Source of the DNA: an uncultured Prevotella sp.
Lineage (GTDB): Bacteria; Bacteroidota; Bacteroidia; Bacteroidales; Bacteroidaceae
DNA length: 64,000 bases
Assembly: GCA_900550365.1 (NCBI GenBank)
Contig: URRR01000006.1
Coordinates: 1-64,000, forward strand
Direction: 5' to 3'
Shown here: positions 18,530 through 26,970 of the stretch, in pieces
How positions within the stretch are numbered: position 1 is the stretch's first letter
Layout: each line of letters starts with the position of its first letter
Position numbers and translations under genes: made by a program
Notes under the pieces: generated by a model
Databases searched by the model: none
What the model was told of the DNA's origin: nothing
The model's input: the letters and a program-made list of their open reading frames with translations, nothing else

Positions 18530-21500
18530 TTAGAAGTTAAGGTTAACACCGAGCTGGAAGCTCATAGGACGCGGATACGGGTTGCTGTCGATACCGCTTG
18601 AAACCTCCGGGTCGAGGCCCTTGTACTTCGTTATGATGAACGGGTTCTGTACGGTGAAGAACACGCGGCCCGAGAAGTAGTCCTGATTGTTGTACTTCAG
18701 CAGGGCGGGGAATGAGTATCCGAGCGTGATGTTCTGGCACTTCAGGTAAGAAGCGTTGCGTACGAAGTAGTCGCTCAGGTAATACTCAGAAACACCTGTT
18801 CCGGTGAAGCCGAGGTCAACTGCAGCCTGTGTGGTGTTGCTGTAGGCAGTGTTAGAGTACAGTCCTGAAAGACCTGCACGATTAGAGAGGAAGTCATAAT
18901 ATACGTAGTTGCCGATTGATGAACGGAACGCCATGCTGAGGTCCCAGTTCTTGTAAGTGAACTTCATCGTGAGACCCATGTAGACATCAGCGGCGGGGCT
19001 GTGATAGAAGTAGCGGTCATCGCTGTTTATCTGTCCGTCATTATTGCGGTCAACGAATACACCCTCTAACGGTTTACCTGCCTCATCGTAAACCTGCTGG
19101 TAAACCCAGAATGAGTTTGCAGCCTCGCCTACGGTATGTGCCTGCACGTGAGTGCTGGTACCGCGTGAGATAGTATTGCCTGACTGTACGATGTAACCGT
19201 CGTCACCGCCGATAAGCTCGGTGATCTCATTGTGGTTCCATGAAATGTTGTACTGGATGTCCCATGTGAAATCCTTTGTGACGATAGGCTTTGCACCGAT
19301 AGAGAACTCAACTCCGTAGTTCTCAAGAGAACCGATGTTCTGAGCCATACGCTGTGCGAAGTTCATGAGCGATGGAATTGTCACTTCCTGGATAAGGTCG
19401 GTCGTCTTGCGGTAGTAACCGTCGATGTTTGCCGTGATGCGGTTGTTCAGGAAAGCGAAGTCAAGGCCGGCGTTCCATGTAGTAGTTGTCTCCCATGTAA
19501 GGTCGGGGTTGTACTTGTCCGGGCGGACGGTGTAATAATACGTGTCGCCGAACGGATACTGGGCGTAAGAGTTACTTGTGGTGTAAACCGGAGCGTAAAG
19601 GAAGTCGTAACCGATGTCCTGCTGACCGGTCTGTCCCCAGCCGAGGCGGAGCTTGAACTCGTTCCACCACTTGAGGTCTTTCATGAATTTCTCCTCGTTA
19701 ATCTTCCATGCCAATGCCACTGACGGGAAGTAGCCCCACTTGTGCCCTTTGGCGAAGCGTGACGAACCGTCGGCACGGATTGTCGCGGTAAGCATGTAGC
19801 GGTCGAGCAGAGTATAGTTCAGACGGCCGAAGTAAGAAACGAGAGAGTTATGTGTAGCCCACTCCTGCTCGCTCCTTATTGACTCGTTGTAAGGCACGTC
19901 GTTGTATGAGTCCCAGCCGCTGCCCTGGTTGTAGCCGCTGCGGTGATAGTGAGACTCCTCGGCGCCGGCCATGATGTCGATGTTGTGAGCGCCGAAGGTG
20001 TGCATATACTGGGCGTAGACGTTGGCCGTGATGCTGTACTTATAGTACTTGGTAATTCCGTTCCAGCCGTAATAGTTGTTGCTGAAAGAGTAAGGCGAGG
20101 TCCAGTCGTTCTGGGTACTTGACGTGTACTGTCCGCCGTAGCTTGCGTGGATGTGGAGATCCTCGAATCCGTGAATCTTATAGTCCATCTCGATATTGCC
20201 CGTGAAGTCGCTTGCGTTGGCAATGCAAGATCTCTGATTGAGATAAGCAACAGGGTTCTGTGTCGTATTAGTGTTTGAGGTTGTAGTCCAGTTCGGGTCC
20301 GGCAGGGATTCAGCCACACTGGGTGTCTGATAGTATCCGCCGAAGAAAGAGTCGCCTATTGTGCTGTGGTCGTATACGGGGCGTGTGGGATCCATAGACA
20401 AAGCTGCACCTACAACCGCGCCTGCGTCAACATAGCTGTCCTTCTCGGCCATGAACTTTGCCGTAATGTTGAAGTTCAGGTGGTCGTCGAAGAATGACGG
20501 AGCAAGGTTAAGAGATGCGTTGAAACGCTTCATATAAGAAGTCTTGATGATACCGCTGTCACTTTGGTAACCTACTGATACACGGTAAGGCATGTTCTTC
20601 AGGCCGCCGGTCATTGAGAGGTTGTGTGATGTGCTGACAGCCGTGCGGAATATCTGGTCCTGCCAGTCAGTATTGGCATTGCCAAGGTCTGCTAAGCCAG
20701 GGCCTGAGCCTTCACCGTAAATTTGCTTAATAAGTGAGCGGTACTGGTCACCGTCAAGCACGTCGTAGCGGTCTTGAGTTGTAGAGATGGTCACATCGCC
20801 GTTGTAAGAGAACTTGGGGCCTGTGCCCTTGCGTCCTTTCTTAGTCGTGATGATGATGACACCGTTAGATGCGCGCGAACCGTAGATGGCTGTTGCTGAC
20901 GCGTCTTTCAACACGGTGAAGGTCTCGATGTCGTTAGGGTTGATCATGGCGAGCACGTTACTCATACCGGTAGCCGTGTTGCCGTCGATTGTAAGTCCGT
21001 CGACAACGAGCAGCGGGTCGTTGCTTGCGTTAAGTGACGAGCCGCCACGGATACGTATCTGTGCTCCTGCGCCAGGAGAACCGCCGCTGGTGATTACGTC
21101 AACGCCGGCAACCTTGCCGACGAGCATGTCGGTGGCGCTGCTGGTGATACCCTTACTCATCTCGTCGGGCTTGATGGCCGTAACCGAACCGGTAAGGTCT
21201 TCCTTCTTGGCGCGGCCGTAACCGATTACCACAACGTCGGAGAGCAGCTGGCTGTCGTCCTGAAGTGTGATAACCATATTAGAAGAAACGGGCAGCTCAA
21301 CGGTTTTGTAACCGATGTAAGACACCTGAATCTTAGCTCCCGGAGCGGCCTTGATGGTAAAGTTTCCGTCAAAGTCGGTAATAGAGCCGCCTTCTTGTCC
21401 AACGACACGGATGGTAGCGCCGATTACCGGTTCACCAGAAGCATCCTTAACGATACCTTTGACTTCGTTCTGAGCAAAGGCACCCACTGACAGGAACAGT

Positions 21501-21556
21501 CCTATTAAAACGGACAATAGCCTGATGGGGGTTTTGATTTTTACCTGCTTCATCAT
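18530..21556 (-). CDS. susC: SusC/RagA-family TonB-dependent transporter
   Basis: 1008-aa outer-membrane glycan importer. It has a signal peptide (residues ~1-28, ending GAFAQ), a carboxypeptidase-regulatory-like domain (NEVKGIVKDASGEPVIGATIRV, ~30-110), a TonB-dependent plug (LLSDVVVIGYGRAKKEDLTGSVT... IRIRGGSSLNASNDPLLVVDGL) and a C-terminal beta-barrel ending SFQLGVNLNF with the terminal aromatic residue. It is the first gene of susCDE. A -7 box (TACTTTTGC) lies 90 bp upstream on the minus strand with a LacI-type operator further upstream, so the divergent LacI protein probably controls it. It is on the short side for a SusC but complete, with no N-terminal anti-sigma-signalling extension. 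Confidence 0.93.
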   Translation of the reverse strand: MMKQVKIKTPIRLLSVLIGLFLSVGAFAQNEVKGIVKDASGEPVIGATIRVVGQEGGSITDFDGNFTIKAAPGAKIQVSYIGYKTVELPVSSNMVITLQDDSQLLSDVVVIGYGRAKKEDLTGSVTAIKPDEMSKGITSSATDMLVGKVAGVDVITSGGSPGAGAQIRIRGGSSLNASNDPLLVVDGLTIDGNTATGMSNVLAMINPNDIETFTVLKDASATAIYGSRASNGVIIITTKKGRKGTGPKFSYNGDVTISTTQDRYDVLDGDQYRSLIKQIYGEGSGPGLADLGNANTDWQDQIFRTAVSTSHNLSMTGGLKNMPYRVSVGYQSDSGIIKTSYMKRFNASLNLAPSFFDDHLNFNITAKFMAEKDSYVDAGAVVGAALSMDPTRPVYDHSTIGDSFFGGYYQTPSVAESLPDPNWTTTSNTNTTQNPVAYLNQRSCIANASDFTGNIEMDYKIHGFEDLHIHASYGGQYTSSTQNDWTSPYSFSNNYYGWNGITKYYKYSITANVYAQYMHTFGAHNIDIMAGAEESHYHRSGYNQGSGWDSYNDVPYNESIRSEQEWATHNSLVSYFGRLNYTLLDRYMLTATIRADGSSRFAKGHKWGYFPSVALAWKINEEKFMKDLKWWNEFKLRLGWGQTGQQDIGYDFLYAPVYTTSNSYAQYPFGDTYYYTVRPDKYNPDLTWETTTTWNAGLDFAFLNNRITANIDGYYRKTTDLIQEVTIPSLMNFAQRMAQNIGSLENYGVEFSIGAKPIVTKDFTWDIQYNISWNHNEITELIGGDDGYIVQSGNTISRGTSTHVQAHTVGEAANSFWVYQQVYDEAGKPLEGVFVDRNNDGQINSDDRYFYHSPAADVYMGLTMKFTYKNWDLSMAFRSSIGNYVYYDFLSNRAGLSGLYSNTAYSNTTQAAVDLGFTGTGVSEYYLSDYFVRNASYLKCQNITLGYSFPALLKYNNQDYFSGRVFFTVQNPFIITKYKGLDPEVSSGIDSNPYPRPMSFQLGVNLNF

Positions 21557-21644
21557 TTTTGTACTTTTAAAGTTAACATTTATAATACAGAAAGTTTATT
21601 CCACGTCTCTGAAAAACGCAGTTTAGAGGTCAGTTTTCACATAT

Positions 21645-21653
21645 GCAAAAGTA
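21645..21653 (-). promoter_or_regulatory. -7 box of the susC promoter
   Basis: TACTTTTGC on the minus strand fits the Bacteroidota TAnnTTTGC element. It lies ~90 bp upstream of susC. No good -33 TTTG is seen at the usual spacing, as is common at activator-dependent or repressed promoters. Confidence 0.6.
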
Positions 21654-21706
21654 ATCGCAAAAGCCGTTGCTTGTTCTTTATTCGGGCCGAAAAATGCGCT
21701 ACGGTT

Positions 21707-21724
21707 TGCGCAATCGGTTGCACA
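21707..21724. promoter_or_regulatory. LacI/PurR-type operator between susC and lacI
   Basis: TGCGCAATCGGTTGCACA is an 18-bp imperfect palindrome (7 of 9 positions symmetrical) with the central CG and the CAA..TTG flanks typical of LacI-family operators. It lies 54 bp upstream of the susC -7 box and 54 bp upstream of the lacI -7 box, so it is placed to act on both divergent promoters. Assignment to the adjacent regulator is inference. Confidence 0.7.
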
Positions 21725-21777
21725 ACGAAAACTTTAAATATTATAAGGTGTAAACTTAAAGATAATAAGCCATTAAG

Positions 21778-21786
21778 TACCTTTGC
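21778..21786 (+). promoter_or_regulatory. -7 box of the lacI-type regulator
   Basis: TACCTTTGC is a perfect Bacteroidota -7 element 16 bp before the first start codon of the regulator, giving a leader of only about 12 nt. It is on the opposite strand to, and faces away from, the susC promoter. Confidence 0.65.
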
Positions 21787-21802
21787 GGTAAGAAAAACAT
21801 AA

Positions 21803-22831
21803 ATGATCATGCCTGACAGCAATGCACCTATAACAATGAAAGACATCGCCAGAGAGTTCGGAGTATCTGTGGCGACGGTCTCGCGTGCATTGAAGGGCAG
21901 TCCGCGCATAAGCGAGAAGCGGCGTAACGAGATAGTGGCCTATGCCCGTGAGCATGATTTCAGTCCGAACGTAATGGCTGAGTCGTTACGCGGCAACAAG
22001 TCAATGAAAATCATCGGGGTTATCATACCCCAGTTTACCCATTTCTATTTTTCTTCCATACTTAGCGGCATCGAGGACGAGGCTCTTAAGTACGGTTACC
22101 GTCTGCTTGTGGCGCAGAGCAACGAGCAGTATGAGCGGGAGGTGGATACGTGCAATTCGTTCTATGAGAACAAAGTGTGCGGCATAATAGTGTCCCAGTC
22201 GAAGAACACTTATAAGTATGACCACTTCATCTCGCTGATGAACAAGGGGCTGCCGCTCGTGTTTTATGACAGGATATGCACCGGAGTGGATGCCAGCCGC
22301 GTTGTGGTTGACGACTATATGGGCGCTTATTCGGCCGTTGAACATATGATAAACACAGGGTGCAGGCACATCGCCTTCTACGGTTCCTCAATGAAGCTTG
22401 AGATATCAAAGAACCGTTATAACGGCTGGCATGACGCCCTGCTGAAGCACGGCATCAATCCTGATGACTGTGTGCGCATGATGTGTGACAACCGTGAGGA
22501 CGCCGAGCGGCTTACGCCTGCCGTGCTCCAGGCCGACAACAGGCCGGATGCTTTCTTCGCAATCAACGACGACACGGCCATTGGCATCATGTACACGGCA
22601 AAGCATATGGGGCTGCGCGTGCCTGAGGACATATCCGTCTGCGGGTTTACCAACGGCCAGCGGGCCATAGCCTGTGACCCGATGCTTACCACCGTGGAGC
22701 AGAACGGCTACAAGGTGGGCCAGCAGGCGGCGCAGATTCTTATAGACAAGGTAGAGGGCCGCACGCCGGTAGGCAAGGTGGAGAAGCGCGTGATAAGAAC
22801 CAGACTCGTGATAAGAGGAACGACGAGATAG
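21803..22831 (+). CDS. LacI-family transcriptional regulator of the sus-like locus
   Basis: 342-aa regulator. The N-terminal helix-turn-helix (TMKDIAREFGVSVATVSRALKGSPRISEKRR, residues ~11-42) and hinge (NVMAESLRGNKSMKIIGVIIP) are followed by a periplasmic-binding-type effector domain (FSSILSGIEDEALKYGYRLLVAQSN ... DAFFAINDDTAIGIMYTAKHMGLRVPEDISVCGF). It is divergent from susCDE and upstream of a sugar MFS transporter, so it probably senses an intracellular sugar and controls both. The start at 21803 leaves a leader of about 12 nt from the mapped -7 box; ATG codons at 21809 and 21836 are alternatives, and the last would begin directly at MKDIA. The effector is unknown. Confidence 0.9.
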   Translation: MIMPDSNAPITMKDIAREFGVSVATVSRALKGSPRISEKRRNEIVAYAREHDFSPNVMAESLRGNKSMKIIGVIIPQFTHFYFSSILSGIEDEALKYGYRLLVAQSNEQYEREVDTCNSFYENKVCGIIVSQSKNTYKYDHFISLMNKGLPLVFYDRICTGVDASRVVVDDYMGAYSAVEHMINTGCRHIAFYGSSMKLEISKNRYNGWHDALLKHGINPDDCVRMMCDNREDAERLTPAVLQADNRPDAFFAINDDTAIGIMYTAKHMGLRVPEDISVCGFTNGQRAIACDPMLTTVEQNGYKVGQQAAQILIDKVEGRTPVGKVEKRVIRTRLVIRGTTR

Positions 22832-22930
22832 TGAAGAATTAAGAAAACCCGGCTCGCCTGACCGTGCCTTTAATCATGAAAAACGTGCTTGGCCTACTGA
22901 CCCTTGATGAAGAATGATTGGAAAAGAATC

Positions 22931-24271
22931 ATGAAACAAGATATTATGAACACTAACTTAAAGAGAAAACCTGATTTAAGTTTTGCCAAACTCTGGAATC
23001 TGAGTTTCGGCTTCTTCGGCGTACAGATAGCTTACGCCCTTCAGAGTGCCAACATCAGCCGCATCTTCGCAACGCTTGGCGCTGACCCTCACAACCTTAG
23101 TTACTTCTGGATACTGCCCCCGTTGATGGGCATCATAGTGCAGCCGCTCGTCGGAACGTTCAGCGACAAGACGTGGTGCCGCTTCGGCCGCCGCATCCCC
23201 TACCTGTTCATAGGCGCCCTTGTGGCCGTCATCGTGATGTGCCTGCTGCCCAATGCCGGCTCGTTAGGCATGACGGTGTCTACGGCGATGGTCTTCGGAC
23301 TTATCTCGCTGATGTTTCTCGACACCAGTATCAACATGGCCATGCAGCCCTTCAAGATGCTTGTAGGCGACATGGTGAACGAGAAGCAGAAGGCTCTTGC
23401 TTACTCAATTCAGAGTTTCCTGTGCAACGCCGGCTCGCTGGTAGGCTATGTGTTCCCCTTCTTCTTTACCTTCCTCGGCATCAGCAACATAGCGCCCAAG
23501 GGCGTCATACCTGACTCGGTGATTTACTCGTTCTATATCGGAGCGGCCATACTTATCCTCTGCGTTATCTATACATCCGTAAAGGTGAAGGAGATGCCGC
23601 CGAAGGAATATGCCGAGTATCACGGCCTCTCCAAGCCGCTTAACGAGGATAAGGTCAACTGGTTCAAGCTGCTGCGCGACGCGCCGTCGGCCTTCTGGAC
23701 TGTAGGACTGGTCCAGTTCTTCTGCTGGGCGGCGTTCCTGTACATGTGGAATTATACCAACGGCGCCATAGCCGAGACCTGCTGGGGCACAACCGACCCC
23801 ACGTCGGAGGGCTTCCAGGCTGCCGGCAACTGGGTGGGCATACTCTTCGCCGTGCAGGCTGTGGGCAGTGTGTGCTGGGCTGTTGTGCTGCCGCGCTTCA
23901 GTAACCGCAAGGTGGCTTACTCGCTTAGCCTCGCTTTAGGCGCCGTAGGATTCATTATGGTGCCGTTCGTGCATAACCAGTACGTGCTCTTCGTGCCCTA
24001 TCTGCTTATAGGCTGTGCGTGGGCTGCGATGCTGGCCATGCCTTTCACCATTGTGACCAACGCTCTTAACGGCAGCCACATGGGCACATATCTCGGTCTG
24101 TTTAACGGCACTATCTGCATCCCGCAAATCATTGCGGCAGCACTTGGCGGCGTTATTCTGAGCCTTGTGGGCAGCGAGCAGAGCAGCATGATGATAGTAT
24201 CAGGCGTGCTGCTTGTGGCCGGTGCGCTAAGCGTATTTGTGATAAAAGAGACGAGCGGCGAGCATGCATGA
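22931..24271 (+). CDS. MFS sugar transporter of the SLC45/maltose-transporter type
   Basis: Inner-membrane permease with 12 predicted hydrophobic segments. The N-terminal LWNLSFGFFGVQIAYALQSANISRIFATLGA and the loop DKTWCRFGRRIPYLFIGA (MFS motif A-like D-x-x-x-x-R-x-G-R-R) match SLC45-like sugar/proton symporters that accompany alpha-glucan loci in Bacteroidales. Further landmarks are LDTSINMAMQPFKMLVGDMV and the terminal NGTICIPQIIAAALGG. The frame is open from a TTG at 22904. ATG codons at 22907, 22931 and 22946 are possible; I chose 22931 because an A/G-rich stretch precedes it, but 22946 is equally compatible with the conserved region. It lies 99 bp after the lacI-type gene and probably imports the sugar released from the glycan taken up by SusCD. 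Confidence 0.85.
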   Translation: MKQDIMNTNLKRKPDLSFAKLWNLSFGFFGVQIAYALQSANISRIFATLGADPHNLSYFWILPPLMGIIVQPLVGTFSDKTWCRFGRRIPYLFIGALVAVIVMCLLPNAGSLGMTVSTAMVFGLISLMFLDTSINMAMQPFKMLVGDMVNEKQKALAYSIQSFLCNAGSLVGYVFPFFFTFLGISNIAPKGVIPDSVIYSFYIGAAILILCVIYTSVKVKEMPPKEYAEYHGLSKPLNEDKVNWFKLLRDAPSAFWTVGLVQFFCWAAFLYMWNYTNGAIAETCWGTTDPTSEGFQAAGNWVGILFAVQAVGSVCWAVVLPRFSNRKVAYSLSLALGAVGFIMVPFVHNQYVLFVPYLLIGCAWAAMLAMPFTIVTNALNGSHMGTYLGLFNGTICIPQIIAAALGGVILSLVGSEQSSMMIVSGVLLVAGALSVFVIKETSGEHA

Positions 24272-24389
24272 CAACAGACGCCGTGAAAACTGTAAGCAAA
24301 ATGCGGTCTGCCGCTTACAATGTTTGCCGCAGCATGTGTGTACGCTGATGATTGCCAAGCCGGCGGCAGGCGTTTGCTTATAATCTGAA

Positions 24390-24419
24390 ATGCCGTCTTT
24401 TGCGCTGTAAAAGACGGCA
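24390..24419. repeat. Palindromic AAAAGACGGC element, copy 2 (part)
   Basis: TGCCGTCTTTT-GCGCTG-TAAAAGACGGCA forms a hairpin in the convergent gap between the MFS gene and the thioredoxin gene. It belongs to the same family as the copy at 58481. The family tail sequence is recognisable at 24498-24514 and runs into the end of the thioredoxin gene. Positions 24272-24389 hold nothing else recognisable. Confidence 0.7.
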
Positions 24420-24481
24420 AACGGCCTCGCAAAAGACCATGTTTTACAATACGGAACATGGTCTTTTGCGAGGCCGTTTTT
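24420..24481 (+). terminator. 24-bp perfect-stem terminator in a convergent gap
   Basis: Bases 24420-24443 and 24455-24478 are perfectly complementary (AACGGCCTCGCAAAAGACCA...) around an 11-base loop, and a T-run follows on the plus strand. It terminates the MFS transcript. The stem embeds the GCAAAAGAC core of the palindromic repeat family, suggesting the terminator was recruited from it. Confidence 0.85.
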
Positions 24482-24514
24482 ATTTCCCGGTCAGGCTGTT
24501 AATCGTTGACCGCG

Positions 24515-25033
24515 TTACAGCTCGTGCAGCTCCTTCAGCTTGGCTGCCACCTTCTCAATCATTACCGTTGACAGGATGATGCGCCCCTGGCGGTCAATTA
24601 TGTACATGGCAGGTATCCACTGGATGTTGTACAGCCGTGACACCTCCGTCGTTTTCCACTTTTTCAGCTCGCTCAGGTGCAGCCAGTCCATGCCGTTGGT
24701 CTCTATGCAGCGTGTCCAGCTGTCCTTCTTGTCGTCGAATGAAACGCTTATGAATCTGATGTTCTTGCCGTATTCGCCGTGCAGACGTTTCATCTCAGGT
24801 ATGTCCTTGCGACAGTCAGGACACCATGAAGCCCAGAAGTCGAGCACAACGTAGCTGCCCCTGAAGTCTGACAGGCTGTAGCTCGTGCCGTCAGGCGCTG
24901 TCAGGGTGAAGTCAGGAGCTTCGTTTCCCGGCTGCAGCAGGCGCTTGCTATATACCTCGTCGAGGTCCTGTGCCGGTGCCGCTGCGGCAAAAGCCAGAGC
25001 CACAGCAGCGATAAACATTCTCATTTTAAGCAT
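24515..25033 (-). CDS. TlpA/ResA-like thioredoxin-family protein, exported
   Basis: 172-aa protein with a signal peptide (residues 1-21, AAAPAQ) and a thioredoxin-fold domain of the AhpC/TSA-Redoxin type: GNEAPDFTLTAPDGTSYSLSDFRGSYVVLDFWASWCPDC, with redox cysteines 71 and 74 (WCPDC) and a cis-proline loop at WIPAMYIID. This type acts in the periplasm as a thiol-disulfide oxidoreductase. The gene is alone, convergent with the MFS gene and 87 bp downstream of nadK. The stop codon overlaps the tail of a palindromic repeat copy. Confidence 0.87.
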   Translation of the reverse strand: MLKMRMFIAAVALAFAAAAPAQDLDEVYSKRLLQPGNEAPDFTLTAPDGTSYSLSDFRGSYVVLDFWASWCPDCRKDIPEMKRLHGEYGKNIRFISVSFDDKKDSWTRCIETNGMDWLHLSELKKWKTTEVSRLYNIQWIPAMYIIDRQGRIILSTVMIEKVAAKLKELHEL

Positions 25034-25120
25034 GATAATCTTACGGTTTTTTTGTTTTTTTTACATTAAAGATATAAATTACGGGCGTTCAGGCAAGTGC
25101 CGGTGAAAGCGCCTGACGCC

Positions 25121-26014
25121 TCAGCTCTTTGTCCTGCTGTCGGCACCCCACATCATCTTCTCACGCAGAGTGGCGAAGTAACGCTGGCTGCTGCGCTTCA
25201 CTATCTTGATAGAGTAGGGGGCCTTGTGTATGGTCAGCCTTGTGTTCTCGGCACATTTCTCTGACTGTCCGTCGACGGCTATCAGGAAGTTATGGCTGCG
25301 GCTCTCCACCGTCAGCGTAACCGTGGTGTCGTCAGGTATCACTATCGGGCGTATGTTGAGGCTGTGCGGGGCTACCGGAGTGAGGCAGATCGTGCCCGTT
25401 CGCGGTACCATTATCGGGCCTCCGTTAGACAGCGAGTAGGCTGTCGAGCCGGTGGGCGTACATACGATAAGGCCGTCAGCCTGGTAAGTTACGAGGTATT
25501 CGCCGTTCACTTCGGCGTGAATCGTTATCATCGAGGCGTTGTCGCGCTTCAGCACGGCTATGTCGTTAAGCGCCGTGCTTGCGCCGGCCAGCGGCCGTCC
25601 GTCAGCCTCGGCCTGTATTACGGTGTGCTCCTCAATGGCGTAGTTGCCGTCATACAGCGAGCTTATAGCCCCCTCTATCTCGCATGGCACGATGTCGGCG
25701 AGGAAGCCCAGGCGGCCCATGTTTATTCCGAGTATGGGTATGTTCTTGCCGCCTACGTGCCCGGCTGCACGCAGCAGAGTGCCGTCGCCGCCCATGGATA
25801 TGACGAAGTCGGCCGTGAAGTCGCCGTCCTCAAACACTCCCACGCTGCCCGGCTCAATTCGTCCCGTGGCTATCAGATAGTCATAAAACTGGCTTTCAAC
25901 CAGCACTTCAGCCTCCCTTTCGGCGAGACATTCCATTATCTTGGTGATGTTGGCCGACTTGCGGCTCTGGTATATGTTGCCGAACAATGCAAACTTCATC
26001 TTGCGTGATGCCAT
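25121..26014 (-). CDS. nadK: NAD kinase
   Basis: Phosphorylates NAD to NADP (cytosolic, 297 aa). The diagnostic GGDGTLLRAAG nucleotide-binding motif is at residues 75-85, followed by ILGINMGRLGFLADI, the conserved LNDIAVLKR and the glycine-rich TYQADGLIVCTPTGSTAYSLSNGGPI segment; all catalytic landmarks are present. The first ATG (26014) is preceded by an A-rich stretch and is used here; an internal ATG at residue 6 (MKFALFGN) is the other plausible start. It is divergent from pdxJ across a 145-bp gap. Confidence 0.95.
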   Translation of the reverse strand: MASRKMKFALFGNIYQSRKSANITKIMECLAEREAEVLVESQFYDYLIATGRIEPGSVGVFEDGDFTADFVISMGGDGTLLRAAGHVGGKNIPILGINMGRLGFLADIVPCEIEGAISSLYDGNYAIEEHTVIQAEADGRPLAGASTALNDIAVLKRDNASMITIHAEVNGEYLVTYQADGLIVCTPTGSTAYSLSNGGPIMVPRTGTICLTPVAPHSLNIRPIVIPDDTTVTLTVESRSHNFLIAVDGQSEKCAENTRLTIHKAPYSIKIVKRSSQRYFATLREKMMWGADSRTKS

Positions 26015-26054
26015 ATTTTTTAGCTTTTAATTCTCTTTTTATGTATGTAATGCA

Positions 26055-26084
26055 TTGAAAATGCCAAACATTTTGTAACTTTGC
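26055..26084 (+). promoter_or_regulatory. Promoter of the pdxJ-recG gene group
   Basis: TTG (26055-26057), 18-bp spacing and TAACTTTGC (26076-26084) match the Bacteroidota -33/-7 promoter. The predicted leader before pdxJ is about 70 nt. Confidence 0.7.
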
Positions 26085-26159
26085 CGATGAATAATACATC
26101 TGCAAAATTACATATTTTGCCGAATAACGGATATTACAAAATCCATAAAATTGTAAAAA

Positions 26160-26873
26160 ATGACGAAATTAAGCGTAAACATCAACAAGGTGGCCACTAT
26201 CAGAAATTCACGCGGGGGCAACAATCCTGACGTGCTGCAGGTGGCGCTTGATTGCGAGAAGTTTGGCGCGCAAGGCATTACCGTACATCCACGCCCCGAC
26301 GAGAGGCACATCAGATACAGCGACGTGAGGGCCATACGCCCGCGCGTTACGACCGAGCTTAACATAGAGGGTAACCCTATCGACAGGTATGTTAACCTGG
26401 TGCTTGAGGTGAGGCCGACGCAGGTGACGCTCGTGCCCGATGCCGAGGACCAGCTGACGAGCAACCACGGATGGGACACGAAGGCCAACCGCGCCTTCCT
26501 TACCGACGTGATAGGGCGCTTTAAGGAGGCAGGCATCAGAACGTCGATATTCGTCGATGCCGACCCCGAAATGGTGATTGCGGCCAAAGACTGCGGCACT
26601 GACCGCGTGGAACTCTATACCGAGCCTTACGCCGCCGGCTATCATGCCTGCCGCGAGGAGGCCATACGCCCGTTCATTGATGCGGCCACGGCTGCTCGCG
26701 AGGCAGGCCTCGGGCTTAATGCCGGGCACGACCTCAGCCTCGTAAACCTGCACTATTTCCACCGCAACATCCCCTGGCTGGATGAGGTAAGCATAGGTCA
26801 CGCCCTTATCTGTGACGCTCTTTACATGGGGCTTCACGACACGATACAGGCGTATCTCGCATGCCTTGAATGA
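26160..26873 (+). CDS. pdxJ: Pyridoxine 5'-phosphate synthase
   Basis: 237-aa TIM-barrel enzyme joining 1-deoxy-D-xylulose 5-phosphate with 3-amino-2-oxopropyl phosphate in the DXP-dependent vitamin B6 pathway. Landmarks: TKLSVNINKVATIRNSRGGNNPD at the N-terminus, GITVHPRPDERHIRYSDV (phosphate/substrate binding), TTELNIEGNP, TLVPD and the C-terminal GLNAGHDLSLVNL...EVSIGHALICDALYMGL. The length is normal. The start ATG is preceded by an A-rich leader (AAATTGTAAAAA). A second B6-pathway gene, pdxB, lies at 41708-42727, so the organism probably makes B6 de novo. Confidence 0.95.
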   Translation: MTKLSVNINKVATIRNSRGGNNPDVLQVALDCEKFGAQGITVHPRPDERHIRYSDVRAIRPRVTTELNIEGNPIDRYVNLVLEVRPTQVTLVPDAEDQLTSNHGWDTKANRAFLTDVIGRFKEAGIRTSIFVDADPEMVIAAKDCGTDRVELYTEPYAAGYHACREEAIRPFIDAATAAREAGLGLNAGHDLSLVNLHYFHRNIPWLDEVSIGHALICDALYMGLHDTIQAYLACLE

Positions 26874-26970
26874 TGAAAAGGGCGGCAAGGCCGGGAGCTG
26901 CGTCCTTTTCAGCCCCGTCGCCCTGACCTGCCCGTTGAATGAGATATAACCAATTTAAATCAATACAACC

